Assembly (NCBI GenBank): GCA_017428805.1
Contig: JAFRQC010000090.1
Location: 1-19,549 of the forward strand
DNA length: 19,549 nt
Direction of reading: 5' to 3'
Source: Prevotella sp.
GTDB taxonomy: Bacteria > Bacteroidota > Bacteroidia > Bacteroidales > Bacteroidaceae
Shown here piece after piece: positions 1 to 7,050 of the stretch. Every line of letters starts with the position of its first letter. Positions within the stretch are counted from its first letter, which is position 1. The notes below the pieces were generated by a model, which saw nothing but the letters and a program-made list of their open reading frames with translations, had not been told where the DNA came from and did not search any database. The position numbers and the translations under genes were made by a program.

Positions 1-72
1 AATATCCTCGAACGTGCCAATAATCTTGTGTCTTTGACCCGGAGTTACGGGCTTTAATTTACGTACTGCCAT
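1..72 (-). CDS. rplB: 50S ribosomal protein L2, N-terminal fragment (cut by window edge)
   Basis: The first 24 codons of ribosomal protein L2 are present, starting MAVRKLKPVTPGQRH, which is the usual Bacteroidetes L2 N-terminus; the rest lies beyond the left edge. L2 is a primary 23S rRNA binding protein of the large subunit, needed for subunit joining and the peptidyl transferase centre. The ATG lies three bases after the rplW stop, so the two genes are co-transcribed and probably translationally coupled within the S10-type operon. Confidence 0.93.
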   Translation of the reverse strand, partial: MAVRKLKPVTPGQRHKIIGTFEDI

Positions 73-75
73 TTC

Positions 76-423
76 TTATTGAATATTGCTATAAAAATCA
101 ATTACGTCGCCCTCCTTCAGAGTGACGATTGCCTTCTTGAACGCGTTCTTCTGACCCTTGATAAGACCAGCCTTCGTATAACGGGAGCTGCGTTTACCGG
201 CGTAACGGATCGTGTTCACGTCGAGAACAGTCACATTGTACATGCTCTCGATCTCTTTCTTAATCTCAAGCTTATTGGCCTCGGGCTTTACGATGAAGCC
301 GTACTTGGTCTCTGCCTTCTTGGTACGCTCCTCGCCCTTCACCTTATAAGTTTTCTCTACAGAAGACTTGTCTGTAATCTTGGTCATCTTCTCAGTGACC
401 AGGGGTTTGATGATAAATGCCAT
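76..423 (-). CDS. rplW: 50S ribosomal protein L23
   Basis: L23 binds domain III of 23S rRNA near the peptide exit tunnel and docks trigger factor and the signal recognition particle. The core is clear: IIKPLVTEKM at the N-terminus, then KPEANKLEIKKEIE, a basic RYTKAG loop and NAFKKAIVTLKEGD near the C-terminus. At 115 residues it is longer than the roughly 96-100 usual for bacteria. The excess is a charged lysine/glutamate-rich stretch at about residues 18-39, between the first strand and the conserved YGF motif. I recall similar extensions in Prevotella, so this is probably lineage-specific. It lies 15 bp after rplD and directly before rplB. Confidence 0.96.
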   Translation of the reverse strand: MAFIIKPLVTEKMTKITDKSSVEKTYKVKGEERTKKAETKYGFIVKPEANKLEIKKEIESMYNVTVLDVNTIRYAGKRSSRYTKAGLIKGQKNAFKKAIVTLKEGDVIDFYSNIQ

Positions 424-438
424 ATCTCTTGTCTCCTT

Positions 439-1068
439 TTACTTGTTTAAGATACCGTCGATCACCTCCAGAGACTTCTCTGAGATCACCAGCACGTCAG
501 CGTTCAGCACCTTGTAGGTGTTCACGGCCTGTGCCTCCATCACCTCTGCACCCTGCAGATTACGAGCCGACAGATATACATTGTTATTATCACCTGCCAG
601 AACGAAGAGCGACTTCTTACCATCTACCTTCAGGTTCTTGGCAATGTTTACGAATTCCTTAGTCTTCGGAGCGTCCAGTTTGAAGTCCTCCACCACGACG
701 ATGGCATTCTCCTGGGCCTTGTACGACAGGGCCGACTTACGGGCCAGCTGCTTCACCTTCTTGTTCAGCTTGAAGCTGTAGTCACGGGGTGTGGGACCGA
801 ACACGCGGGCACCACCACGCAGCAGCGGAGAGTTGATGTCACCATGACGGGCACCGCCGCCACCCTTCTGACGACCGAGCTTGCGGGTACTTCCGGAGAT
901 CTCACTTCTCTCCTTCGACTTGGCATTACCCTGGCGCTGGTTGGCCAGATACTGCTTCACATCCAGATAAATCACATGGTCATTAGGTTCAATGCCGTAG
1001 ATAGCATCGTTCAGAGTTACCTTGCGTCCGGTCTCCTGACCTTTGATATTTAATACGCTAACTTCCAT
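439..1068 (-). CDS. rplD: 50S ribosomal protein L4
   Basis: L4 is a large-subunit protein whose extended loop lines the peptide exit tunnel; in gammaproteobacteria it also represses its own operon by binding the S10 leader. The 209-residue product has the expected globular N-terminus and a long basic, glycine-rich loop at about residues 55-110 with [12 protein letters not shown] and [14 protein letters not shown], then a C-terminal Rossmann-like half ending [13 protein letters not shown]. Its ATG lies one base after the rplC stop, indicating tight translational coupling. The structured leader upstream of rplC is a natural candidate for L4 control, but this is inference by analogy. Confidence 0.97.
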   Translation of the reverse strand: MEVSVLNIKGQETGRKVTLNDAIYGIEPNDHVIYLDVKQYLANQRQGNAKSKERSEISGSTRKLGRQKGGGGARHGDINSPLLRGGARVFGPTPRDYSFKLNKKVKQLARKSALSYKAQENAIVVVEDFKLDAPKTKEFVNIAKNLKVDGKKSLFVLAGDNNNVYLSARNLQGAEVMEAQAVNTYKVLNADVLVISEKSLEVIDGILNK

Positions 1069-1069
1069 C

Positions 1070-1684
1070 TTACTTGTTGATTAATACAGTTGAACCATTA
1101 TAGCCAGCGCAGCTTCCCTTCACGAGAATCAGATTGTGCTCTGGAATTACCTTTAACACTCTGAGGTTCTGGGTTGTCACGCGGTCGCCACCCATCTGGC
1201 CACCCATGCGCATGCCCTTGAACACCTTGGCGGGATACGAACAGGCACCGATAGAACCCGGCTTACGCAGACGGTCGTCCTGACCGTGTGTAGACTGGCC
1301 TACGCCGCCGAAACCGTGACGCTTCACAACGCCCTGGAATCCCTTACCTTTAGACGTGCCGACAACATCGACGAACTCTGCTCCCTCGAAGATGTCGACA
1401 GTAACGGTGTCGCCGAGGTTGAGCTCCTCGTCAAACTTGAACTCGGCCAAGTGGGCCTTGGGTGTCGTGTTGGCTTTCTTGAAGATACCCATCATAGCCT
1501 TGGTGGTGTTCTTCTCCTTCTTCTCACCGAAGGCGAGCTGAACGGCCTTGTAACCGTCCGTCTCGACTGACTTCACCTGAGTGACAACACAAGGACCAGC
1601 TTCGATAACAGTGCACGGTACATTCTTACCGTCGGCACTGAAAACGGATGTCATTCCGATTTTTCTTCCAATTAATCCTGGCAT
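1070..1684 (-). CDS. rplC: 50S ribosomal protein L3
   Basis: L3 is an early assembly protein that reaches toward the peptidyl transferase centre. The 204-residue product begins [15 protein letters not shown] and carries the signature [16 protein letters not shown] at about residues 113-128, followed by GQSTHG, which includes the glutamine methylated by PrmB in other bacteria. It ends with the expected strand-rich region, [19 protein letters not shown]. It is the first gene after the 268-bp break that follows rpsJ, and that break contains a promoter and a long leader, so rplC appears to start its own transcription unit rather than relying only on read-through from the str genes. Confidence 0.97.
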   Translation of the reverse strand: MPGLIGRKIGMTSVFSADGKNVPCTVIEAGPCVVTQVKSVETDGYKAVQLAFGEKKEKNTTKAMMGIFKKANTTPKAHLAEFKFDEELNLGDTVTVDIFEGAEFVDVVGTSKGKGFQGVVKRHGFGGVGQSTHGQDDRLRKPGSIGACSYPAKVFKGMRMGGQMGGDRVTTQNLRVLKVIPEHNLILVKGSCAGYNGSTVLINK

Positions 1685-1862
1685 TTCAGTTTAAAATTAA
1701 TAATGTTATAAATATAATAAAATTCCTTTTTAAGTGTCATCTTTGCCATCCGAGGCGCAAAAACCCACTTAAAAAGGAACCTCAACCGCTTCATTTTTGA
1801 AGGCTAAGTTGCTCTTTATCAGGGTATTGATAGCTCTCGGGCCAGCGCAATACGCACTTTTG
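1685..1862 (-). promoter_or_regulatory. Structured leader of the rplC operon
   Basis: About 178 nt lie between the inferred transcription start and the rplC ATG. The leader contains a small hairpin (CGCAA/TTGCG, near 1846-1864) and a perfect 14-bp inverted repeat (1723-1736 with 1766-1779; arms TTCCTTTTTAAGTG and its complement) around a 29-nt loop. The RNA then runs into a T-rich stretch just before the ATG. A leader of this size in front of the L3-L4 genes suggests r-protein autoregulation or attenuation. The function is inferred; the inverted repeat is directly visible. Confidence 0.6.
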
Positions 1863-1868
1863 CGGCTG

Positions 1869-1900
1869 CAAAGGTACACATAATAAATGAGACGGGCAAC
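1869..1900 (-). promoter_or_regulatory. Bacteroidetes-type promoter for the rplC operon
   Basis: On the minus strand TACCTTTG (1876-1869) matches the Bacteroidetes -7 consensus TAnnTTTG. GTTG (1900-1897) sits 20 bp upstream at the -33 position. That -33 element lies in the loop of the terminator hairpin ending the rpsJ transcript. Confidence 0.75.
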
Positions 1901-1919
1901 ATTTTTCACCCGTCTCATT
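1886..1919 (-). terminator. Terminator-like hairpin after rpsJ
   Basis: A perfect 11-bp inverted repeat (1886-1896 and 1909-1919; arm AATGAGACGGG) encloses a 12-nt loop, 34 bp beyond the rpsJ stop. On the minus strand the stem is followed by a weak T-rich run, ATTTATTATG. It probably ends much of the rpsL-rpsG-fusA-rpsJ transcript while the overlapping promoter restarts transcription at rplC. Confidence 0.65.
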
Positions 1920-1952
1920 GAATATTTAAGATTTTTTATACTTTCAAGGGTA

Positions 1953-2258
1953 CTATACCTTGATCTCAACCTCGACACCGCTGGGGAGCTCAAGCTTCAT
2001 CAGGGCATCGACAGTCTTTGCGGTAGAGCTGTAGATGTCAATCAGACGCTTGTAGTCTGACAGCTGGAACTGCTCGCGGGCCTTCTTGTTGACGAAGGTA
2101 GAGCGGTTCACGGTGTAGATACGCTTGTGTGTGGGAAGGGGGATAGGACCGCTGATGATAGCACCTGTGGCCTTGACAGCCTTCACGATTTTCTCTGCTG
2201 ACTTGTCGACCAATTTGTGGTCGTAGCTCTTCAGCTTGATACGAATTTTCTGACTCAT
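1953..2258 (-). CDS. rpsJ: 30S ribosomal protein S10
   Basis: S10 (NusE) is a 30S head protein and a transcription antitermination factor that pairs with NusB. The 101-residue product has the full family length, with [15 protein letters not shown] at the N-terminus and the conserved loop [17 protein letters not shown], and ends in a basic, valine-rich strand. It follows fusA by 97 bp and precedes a terminator-like hairpin. Here S10 groups with the str genes, and the rest of the S10 operon begins again at a separate promoter. Confidence 0.97.
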   Translation of the reverse strand: MSQKIRIKLKSYDHKLVDKSAEKIVKAVKATGAIISGPIPLPTHKRIYTVNRSTFVNKKAREQFQLSDYKRLIDIYSSTAKTVDALMKLELPSGVEVEIKV

Positions 2259-2292
2259 TGTCTTTTCTTTTGTTTAAATTGTTAATATAAGG

Positions 2293-2330
2293 AGGGAGCC
2301 ACTAAAGAGTCATTTGCTCAGCGACTCCCT
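2293..2330 (-). other. Hairpin in the fusA-rpsJ spacer
   Basis: AGGGAG (2293-2298) pairs with CTCCCT (2325-2330) around a 26-nt interior that can form a smaller GAG/CTC stem. On the minus strand no T-run follows it, so it may be a processing or partial attenuation site between fusA and rpsJ. On the plus strand the stem is followed by TTTTTT and would work as an intrinsic terminator against antisense transcription. Confidence 0.45.
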
Positions 2331-2357
2331 TTTTTACCTTTTTACTTTTTTACCTTT
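2331..2357 (-). repeat. A-rich intergenic repeat after fusA
   Basis: On the minus strand the fusA stop region reads as degenerate repeats of AAAGGTAAAAAAGTAAAA. Very similar runs occur before fusA (4505-4525) and after rpsL (5136-5155). Confidence 0.6.
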
Positions 2358-4485
2358 ATACCAGGTCTGCACGGCCCTTGACCTCCTCGAGCACGGCCTT
2401 GGCCAGTGCGCTGGAGAGAGGAGCGTGGTGATCGTACTCCATCGAGCTGGTAGCACGGCCAGAGGTGATGGTGCGCAGAGCGGTCACATAACCGAACATC
2501 TCAGACAGGGGCACCTGGGCCTTGATGACACGGGCACCAGAGCGAGCCTCGTCCATACCCTCTACCTGGCCACGGCGCTTGTTCAGGTCGCCGATCACGT
2601 CACCCATGTTCTCCTCGGGTGTCACCACCTCGAGTTTCATAATGGGCTCCATCAGCACGGGCTTGGCCTGGGCGCAGATTGCCTTGTAAGCCATCTGGGC
2701 AGCCACCTCGAACGACAACTGGTCAGAGTCCACGGGGTGGAACGAACCATCGACGACGACCACTTTCAGCGAGTCCATCGGATAGCCGCCGAGGATACCG
2801 TTCTTCAGAGAAGACTCGAAGCCCTTCTGGATGGCGGGGATATACTCCTTGGGGATGTTACCACCCTTCACCTCGTTGATGAACTGCAGAGGTCCGTTCT
2901 CCTTGACATCGTAGTCCTCATCGACAGGACCGACGTTCACGATGATGTCAGCAAACTTACCGCGACCACCCGACTGCTTCTTGTAGACCTCACGGTAACC
3001 CATGACGGTCTTGGTGATGGCCTCCTTGTAGTTCACCTGGGGCTTACCCTGATTGCACTCCACCTTGAACTCGCGCTTCAGACGGTCGATGATGATGTCG
3101 AGGTGCAACTCACCCATACCCGAGATGATGGTCTGGCCACTCTGCTCGTCGGTACGTACGGTGAAGGTCGGGTCTTCCTCAGCCAACTTGGCGAGACCGT
3201 TGTCGAGTTTGGCCACGTCGGCCTGGCTCTTCGGCTCAACGGCGATGGAGATCACCGTGTCGGGGAAGGTCATCGACTCGAGCACGATGGGCTTGTCCTC
3301 ATCACAGAGGGTGTCACCCGTGCGGATGTCCTTGAAACCTACACCTGCGCCGATATCACCGGCATCGATAGACTCCATGGGAATCTCCTTATTGGAGTTC
3401 ATCTGGAACAGACGGCTGATGCGCTCCTTCTTGCCCGAACGGGGGTTGAAGACGTAACTGCCGGCCTGGATCTTACCAGAGTAGACGCGGAAGAACACCA
3501 GACGGCCCATATACGGGTCGGTAGCGATCTTGAAGGCGAGGGCCGATGTCGGAGCATCGTCAGAAGGCTCACGATCCTCTTCCTCATCGGTATTGGGGTT
3601 GGTACCCTTGATCACCTCCACGTCGACAGGTGCTGGCAGGAAGGCGCAGACAGCGTCGAGCAGGGGCTGCACACCCTTGTTCTTATACGACGAACCGAGG
3701 AGCATCGGGGTGCACTGCATCGAGATGGTACCCTTGCGGATGGCGGCGATGATCTCCTCCTCAGTGATAGAGTCGGGATCGTCAAAATACTTCTCCATCA
3801 GAGCCTCGTCGTACTCTGCGGCGGCCTCGAGCAGCTTGTTGCGCCACTCGTCGCACTCAGAAGCGAGATCGGCGGGGATCTCCTCGACGTCGTACTCTGC
3901 ACCCATGGTCTCATCGTGCCACAGGATAGCCTTCATCTTGATCAGGTCCACCAGACCCTTGAAGTTCTCCTCAGCACCGATGGGCACCTGGATCACAACG
4001 GGGTTGGCGCCCAGGATGTCCTTCATCTGCTGCACGGTCTCAAAGAAGTCGGCACCAGAGCGGTCCATCTTGTTCACATAACCGATACGGGGCACGTTGT
4101 ACTTGTCGGCCTGGCGCCATACGGTCTCAGACTGAGGCTGTACGCCGTCGGCAGCCGAATAGGTAGCCACGGCTCCGTCGAGCACACGCAGAGAGCGCTC
4201 CACCTCGGCGGTGAAGTCCACGTGTCCCGGAGTATCAATGAGGTTAATCTTGAATGTCTTGTTGTTCCATGTCCAATTACAGGTGGTGGCAGCAGAGGTG
4301 ATGGTGATACCACGCTCCTGCTCCTGAGCCATCCAGTCCATCGTGGCTGCGCCATCGTGCACCTCACCGATCTTGTGCGTCTTACCCGTATAGAACAGGA
4401 TACGCTCAGAGGTGGTGGTCTTACCGGCGTCGATGTGAGCCATAATACCGATGTTTCTTGTCAAATGTAGATCGCGATTTGCCAT
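2356..4485 (-). CDS. fusA: Translation elongation factor G
   Basis: EF-G is the GTPase that drives ribosomal translocation and, with RRF, ribosome recycling. The 709-residue product has the family length and all G motifs: G1 [13 protein letters not shown] (about residues 16-28), G2 around RGITITSA, G3 DTPGHVDF and G4 NKMD. Domains II to V follow, including the domain IV core GGRGKFAD and the C-terminal [14 protein letters not shown]. It lies between rpsG and rpsJ in the classical str order. Switch and motif residues are intact, and I see no sign that this is the spare fusA2-type paralogue. Confidence 0.98.
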   Translation of the reverse strand: MANRDLHLTRNIGIMAHIDAGKTTTSERILFYTGKTHKIGEVHDGAATMDWMAQEQERGITITSAATTCNWTWNNKTFKINLIDTPGHVDFTAEVERSLRVLDGAVATYSAADGVQPQSETVWRQADKYNVPRIGYVNKMDRSGADFFETVQQMKDILGANPVVIQVPIGAEENFKGLVDLIKMKAILWHDETMGAEYDVEEIPADLASECDEWRNKLLEAAAEYDEALMEKYFDDPDSITEEEIIAAIRKGTISMQCTPMLLGSSYKNKGVQPLLDAVCAFLPAPVDVEVIKGTNPNTDEEEDREPSDDAPTSALAFKIATDPYMGRLVFFRVYSGKIQAGSYVFNPRSGKKERISRLFQMNSNKEIPMESIDAGDIGAGVGFKDIRTGDTLCDEDKPIVLESMTFPDTVISIAVEPKSQADVAKLDNGLAKLAEEDPTFTVRTDEQSGQTIISGMGELHLDIIIDRLKREFKVECNQGKPQVNYKEAITKTVMGYREVYKKQSGGRGKFADIIVNVGPVDEDYDVKENGPLQFINEVKGGNIPKEYIPAIQKGFESSLKNGILGGYPMDSLKVVVVDGSFHPVDSDQLSFEVAAQMAYKAICAQAKPVLMEPIMKLEVVTPEENMGDVIGDLNKRRGQVEGMDEARSGARVIKAQVPLSEMFGYVTALRTITSGRATSSMEYDHHAPLSSALAKAVLEEVKGRADLV

Positions 4486-4504
4486 TGTTATTATCCTTAT
4501 TATC

Positions 4505-4525
4505 TTTTTACTTTTTTACCTTTTT
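4505..4525 (-). repeat. A-rich intergenic repeat between rpsG and fusA
   Basis: The minus strand carries AAAAGGTAAAAAAGTAAAAA in the 62-bp rpsG-fusA spacer, nearly identical to the run after fusA (2331-2357). No conventional ribosome-binding site is visible, so this A-rich stretch may help translation initiation; that role is inference. Confidence 0.6.
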
Positions 4526-4547
4526 AGCTTTTCCTTGCTACCTATCT

Positions 4548-5024
4548 TTAGAATCTGAAGTGAGCAAATGCGCGGTTAGCCTCAGCCATGCGGTGCATGT
4601 CCTCCTTACGCTTGAAGGCACCACCCTGGTTGTTGTAGGCATCCATGATCTCTGCGGCGAGCTTGTCGGCCATCGACTTGCCACTGCGCTTGCGGGCAAA
4701 CGCGATCATATTCTTCATGGAGACACTCTCCTTACGGTCGGGGCGGATCTCCGTAGGCACCTGGAAGGTAGCACCACCGATACGGCGGCTCTTCACCTCC
4801 ACCTGCGGGGTGATGTTGTCGAGGGCCTGCTTCCAGATCTCCAGGGCAGACTTCTCCTCGTTCTGCATCTTAGCCTTCACTGTCTCCAGTGCATTGTAAA
4901 AAATCTCATACGACTTGGTCTTCTTACCGTCGTACATCAGGTGGTTCACAAACTTAGACACCTTCTGATCGTTGAAGACGGGATCCGGCAGGATCACGCG
5001 CTTCTTGGGTTTTGCTTTTCTCAT
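4548..5024 (-). CDS. rpsG: 30S ribosomal protein S7
   Basis: S7 nucleates assembly of the 30S head and contacts the E site. The 158-residue product starts [17 protein letters not shown] and contains the signature region [17 protein letters not shown] at about residues 27-43. [16 protein letters not shown] and the C-terminal helix ending [11 protein letters not shown] follow. It lies between rpsL and fusA, as in almost all bacteria. In E. coli S7 represses the str operon by binding the rpsL-rpsG spacer; the spacer here is 164 bp with a hairpin at the rpsL end, so a comparable site is possible but not shown. Confidence 0.97.
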   Translation of the reverse strand: MRKAKPKKRVILPDPVFNDQKVSKFVNHLMYDGKKTKSYEIFYNALETVKAKMQNEEKSALEIWKQALDNITPQVEVKSRRIGGATFQVPTEIRPDRKESVSMKNMIAFARKRSGKSMADKLAAEIMDAYNNQGGAFKRKEDMHRMAEANRAFAHFRF

Positions 5025-5135
5025 TTTTGTTTTGAATGTTTAAATTCTGCTTGAGGGCTGTTCTTACTTGTTCTTCAACGCTCTCACGTGAGCATTTACT
5101 CAACCTTATAACATTAACTCCAGCAAAACGGGTTG

Positions 5136-5155
5136 TTTTTTACTTTTTCACCTTT
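5136..5155 (-). repeat. A-rich intergenic repeat in the rpsL-rpsG spacer
   Basis: The minus strand reads AAAGGTGAAAAAGTAAAAAA, a third copy of the A-rich motif found around fusA. Confidence 0.5.
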
Positions 5156-5168
5156 CAAAAGGTCGGCC

Positions 5169-5190
5169 AAATGACCCTCTCCGGTCATTT
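5169..5190 (-). other. Hairpin overlapping the rpsL stop
   Basis: A perfect 8-bp inverted repeat (AAATGACC 5169-5176, GGTCATTT 5183-5190, 6-nt loop) includes part of the rpsL stop codon. A second small stem, ACCTTT/AAAGGT, lies next to it at about 5150-5163. There is no T-run in the gene direction, so it is more likely an RNA stability, processing or r-protein binding element than a full terminator. Confidence 0.5.
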
Positions 5191-5569
5191 ACTTCTTGGC
5201 CTTGGGACGCTTGGCACCGTACTTAGAGCGGCGCTGCAAGCGATTGGCTACACCGGCGGTATCGAGCGTACCGCGGACGATGTGATAACGTACACCGGGG
5301 AGGTCCTTCACACGACCACCGCGAACGAGCACGATAGAGTGCTCCTGCAGGTTGTGACCCTCACCGGGAATGTAACTGTTGACCTCCTTCTGGTTGGTCA
5401 AACGAACACGGGCTACCTTACGCATAGCCGAATTAGGCTTCTTAGGTGTCGTTGTGTAGACACGTACACAGACACCGCGACGCTGAGGACAGTTGTCCAG
5501 CGCGGGTGACTTTGACTTGTCAACGATGACCTTTCTGCCTTTTCTTACCAATTGTGAAATTGTAGGCAT
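5189..5569 (-). CDS. rpsL: 30S ribosomal protein S12
   Basis: S12 sits at the decoding centre and governs accuracy. The 126-residue product is full length and typical: [12 protein letters not shown], then [14 protein letters not shown], then [18 protein letters not shown], then [10 protein letters not shown]. Lys43 and Lys88, the positions usually altered in streptomycin-resistant mutants, are both wild type. It is the first gene of the str operon, with a Bacteroidetes-type promoter about 95 bp upstream and a hairpin at the predicted 5' end of the mRNA. Confidence 0.98.
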   Translation of the reverse strand: MPTISQLVRKGRKVIVDKSKSPALDNCPQRRGVCVRVYTTTPKKPNSAMRKVARVRLTNQKEVNSYIPGEGHNLQEHSIVLVRGGRVKDLPGVRYHIVRGTLDTAGVANRLQRRSKYGAKRPKAKK

Positions 5570-5628
5570 AATACTTTTAATTTATTAATTTATATATGTA
5601 TATATTGTTTATATTCAGCATGTTACGG

Positions 5629-5652
5629 CGCCCACTTCTTCCCAGAAGGGCG
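5629..5652 (-). promoter_or_regulatory. Hairpin at the 5' end of the rpsL leader
   Basis: CGCCC (5629-5633) pairs with GGGCG (5648-5652), and after a small bulge TTCT pairs with AGAA around a TCCC loop. It starts within a few bases of the inferred transcription start, so the str mRNA would begin with a stable stem. It could protect the 5' end or act as an r-protein site. Confidence 0.55.
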
Positions 5653-5662
5653 TTTCGGGCTG

Positions 5663-5670
5663 CAAAGGTA
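5663..5670 (-). promoter_or_regulatory. -7 box of the rpsL (str operon) promoter
   Basis: TACCTTTG on the minus strand matches TAnnTTTG exactly. No clear TTTG is seen about 20 bp upstream, so the -33 element is weak or absent. Confidence 0.65.
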
Positions 5671-5718
5671 CAACTATTTTGCGATTCCACCTAATATATA
5701 ATGAATAAAAAGCGTCAC

Positions 5719-5740
5719 ATCTTGTCACATTTAACAAGAT
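5719..5740 (-). terminator. Probable terminator after the DUF3467 gene
   Basis: A perfect 7-bp inverted repeat (ATCTTGT 5719-5725, ACAAGAT 5734-5740) lies 37 bp beyond the stop. On the minus strand it is followed within a few bases by CTTTTTATTC. The stem is A/T-rich, so the call is moderate. Confidence 0.45.
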
Positions 5741-5776
5741 ATAACACTTTTTACAATCTTTAAGTTCCGTTTGCTA

Positions 5777-6094
5777 TCAAGCTTCGCCTTTTGAAAGGTC
5801 AAAAGGGGCAATTGTGCGCGGCTCCTGGTTGGGAATCTTGATCGGACCGAAGGCTTTCTCATACCTGATGATGTTCTCCTGGAGTGCACCCAGCAAGCGC
5901 TTGGCGTGCTCGGGAGCCAGGATCACACGGCTTTTCACCTGCGCCTTCGGCACACCGGGAAGAACCCTGGCGAAGTCGATGACGAAGTCACTACTCGAGT
6001 GGGTGATGATGGCAAAGTTAGCATACTCTCCCTGTGCCACCTCCTGCGGCAGCTCCAGCTGCAGTCCTTTCTTGTTCTGTTCGTTCTCGTTCAT
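5777..6094 (-). CDS. DUF3467 family protein
   Basis: A 105-residue protein starting MNENEQNKKGLQLELPQE. The body, with YANFAIITHSSSDFVIDFARVLPG and then VKSRVILAPEHAKRLLGAL, is the DUF3467 signature as I remember it; the family is small, soluble and of unknown function, common in Bacteroidetes. The ATG at 6094 is preferred over an upstream start at 6205 because the longer frame would run through the promoter and the preceding terminator. It has its own promoter (6129-6160) and terminator, so it is probably monocistronic. Its place just upstream of rpsL may be conserved, but I cannot confirm that here. Confidence 0.88.
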   Translation of the reverse strand: MNENEQNKKGLQLELPQEVAQGEYANFAIITHSSSDFVIDFARVLPGVPKAQVKSRVILAPEHAKRLLGALQENIIRYEKAFGPIKIPNQEPRTIAPFDLSKGEA

Positions 6095-6128
6095 ATCTCT
6101 ATACCTTATTATATATATTATATGGGTG

Positions 6129-6160
6129 CAAAGGTAAACAAAAAATCCCGTACCGCCAAA
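6129..6160 (-). promoter_or_regulatory. Promoter of the DUF3467 gene
   Basis: Near-ideal Bacteroidetes promoter: TTTG at 6160-6157, a 20-bp spacer and TACCTTTG at 6136-6129. The -33 box lies in the loop of the terminator hairpin at 6140-6178. Confidence 0.85.
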
Positions 6161-6178
6161 TACGATACAGGATTTTTT
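6140..6178 (-). terminator. Intrinsic terminator upstream of DUF3467 gene
   Basis: A 13-bp stem pairs 6140-6152 with 6166-6178. Its one imperfect pair is a G-U on the minus strand but a C-A mismatch on the plus strand, which favours the minus strand. The minus-strand RNA then runs into ATTTTTTG, a good U-tract. It would end transcripts from the amidase region. Confidence 0.8.
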
Positions 6179-6182
6179 AATT

Positions 6183-6202
6183 CTCCCCCTGAGTAGGGGG
6201 AG
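6183..6202. repeat. Small palindromic unit (7-bp arms, 6-nt loop)
   Basis: CTCCCCC (6183-6189) and GGGGGAG (6196-6202) flank a 6-nt loop just after the amidase remnant. It has the same geometry as units at 6865-6884 and 7193-7212, suggesting a dispersed family of intergenic palindromes. Confidence 0.6.
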
Positions 6203-6229
6203 CAAGAGGGGGTCTGATCCGCCTCATTT

Positions 6230-6654
6230 TCACTTCGGCTGCAAATCTGCATACTCTTTCGCGACGTTCTCAATACACGGGCAATCCTTCTGCGGATTCA
6301 GGTCGTGATGTCCCACGATCAGGGCTTTCGGATAACGCCGATGCAAATCTTCTAAGGCCGCCGGAGTGACGCTTTCTGCGCCTCAGTCCTGGTGTCGTCG
6401 GGTTGACCTCTGATATCCAGCCCACCCTCGTAGCAGACGCCTATCGAGTGGGCGTTGTGGTTCACGCAGTGGGCACCTATAAGCCATTCCGGTCTTCCCG
6501 GCTCGATCTCTCCGTCACGACGGACCACGTAATGGTATCCTATGCCGAGGTGGAAACCCCGATCGCGATGCCATGTATCGATCTGAGCTGCCGAGCTCGT
6601 CTGGTCAGGCCGCACTGCCGAACAGTGAATTACTATCAATGTTATCGTTCTCAT
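6230..6654 (-). pseudogene. N-acetylmuramoyl-L-alanine amidase, frameshifted
   Basis: Amidase_2-type peptidoglycan amidase. The first frame runs 6654-6352 (100 codons) with VIHCSAVRP, which carries a zinc-ligand histidine, then GIGYHYVVRRDG and IGVCYEGGLD, and stops abruptly at LRRP. The neighbouring frame continues without a break from about 6364 to a TGA at 6230, encoding DLHRRYPKALIVGHHDLN and a CPC motif, which hold the remaining catalytic and zinc-binding His/Cys. One missing base near 6356-6370 explains this. The 425-nt span fits an intact gene of about 141 codons. Its ATG overlaps the smalltalk stop as ATGA. Without the frameshifted tail the enzyme should be inactive; a sequencing error remains possible. 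Confidence 0.85.
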
Positions 6655-6755
6655 AACGCTCCCATGCAAGAAGTTGTTGATAGTGCCGTCAGGAATGCGG
6701 TGAGTGCGGCTACTATAATCTTCACCGTCAGCTCAATGAACTTTTTCTTCATCAT
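6651..6755 (-). CDS. Smalltalk protein (34-residue hydrophobic peptide)
   Basis: A short gene encoding a lysine-rich start (MMKKKFIE), one hydrophobic helix (about residues 8-27, VKIIVAALTAFLTALS) and a terminal TTSCMGAL. This matches the small Bacteroidales family named smalltalk in NCBI annotation, as I recall it, normally found between an HU-like gene and an amidase gene, as here. The function is unknown. The hydrophobic helix followed by a cysteine resembles a minimal lipoprotein or membrane peptide, but the residues before the Cys are a poor lipobox. ATG at 6755 or 6752 could be used. Its TGA overlaps the amidase ATG by four bases, implying coupled translation. Confidence 0.85.
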   Translation of the reverse strand: MMKKKFIELTVKIIVAALTAFLTALSTTSCMGAL

Positions 6756-6786
6756 CTAAAATTATAAAGATATTACTTTTTTTATT

Positions 6787-6884
6787 GCAGGGCTTGCCCT
6801 GCGGGTTATTCTTACTTTTTCTGGCGCAGAAAAAGAAGCAAAAAGACATCCACCCCCTCCAAGGCCTCCCCCTATATGGGGAGG
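6787..6884 (+). repeat. Three-hairpin repeat module, left copy
   Basis: Three stems in order: GCAGGGC/GCCCTGC (6787-6802), CTTTTTCTG-GCG-CAGAAAAAG (6815-6835, 9-bp arms) and CCTCCCC/GGGGAGG (6865-6884). GACATCCACC lies between the second and third stems. The right copy at 7193-7294 has the same order when read on the other strand. Confidence 0.8.
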
Positions 6885-7001
6885 ATGCAACACGGAAAAT
6901 CGCAGCACGCCGTCGATTTTCCTCCTCTTAAGTAAGCCGGGACACGGCTTGTGTTTTTTATCGGCTGGCGCATAGAGTAGTCCATTACTTCTTTCTTCGA
7001 T

Positions 7002-7050
7002 GCATATTCCCTATTTCGGTGCACATTCTCTATTTCGGTGCGCACTCTCT
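7002..7050 (+). repeat. 19-bp tandem repeat, about 2.5 copies
   Basis: GCATATTCCCTATTTCGGT (7002-7020) is followed directly by GCACATTCTCTATTTCGGT (7021-7039; 2 differences) and a partial third unit beginning GCGCACTCTCT. Confidence 0.8.

Noticed and set aside
1769..1993. 74-codon minus-strand frame across the rpsJ end and rplC leader
   Set aside because: It overlaps rpsJ out of frame and runs through the terminator hairpin and promoter; the sequence is not protein-like.
2314..4470. 718-codon open frame on the plus strand opposite fusA
   Set aside because: It mirrors a highly conserved EF-G gene and arises from its codon bias; it contains no recognisable domain.
5189..5569. Streptomycin-resistance changes in rpsL
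   Set aside because: Lys43 and Lys88 are both unchanged.
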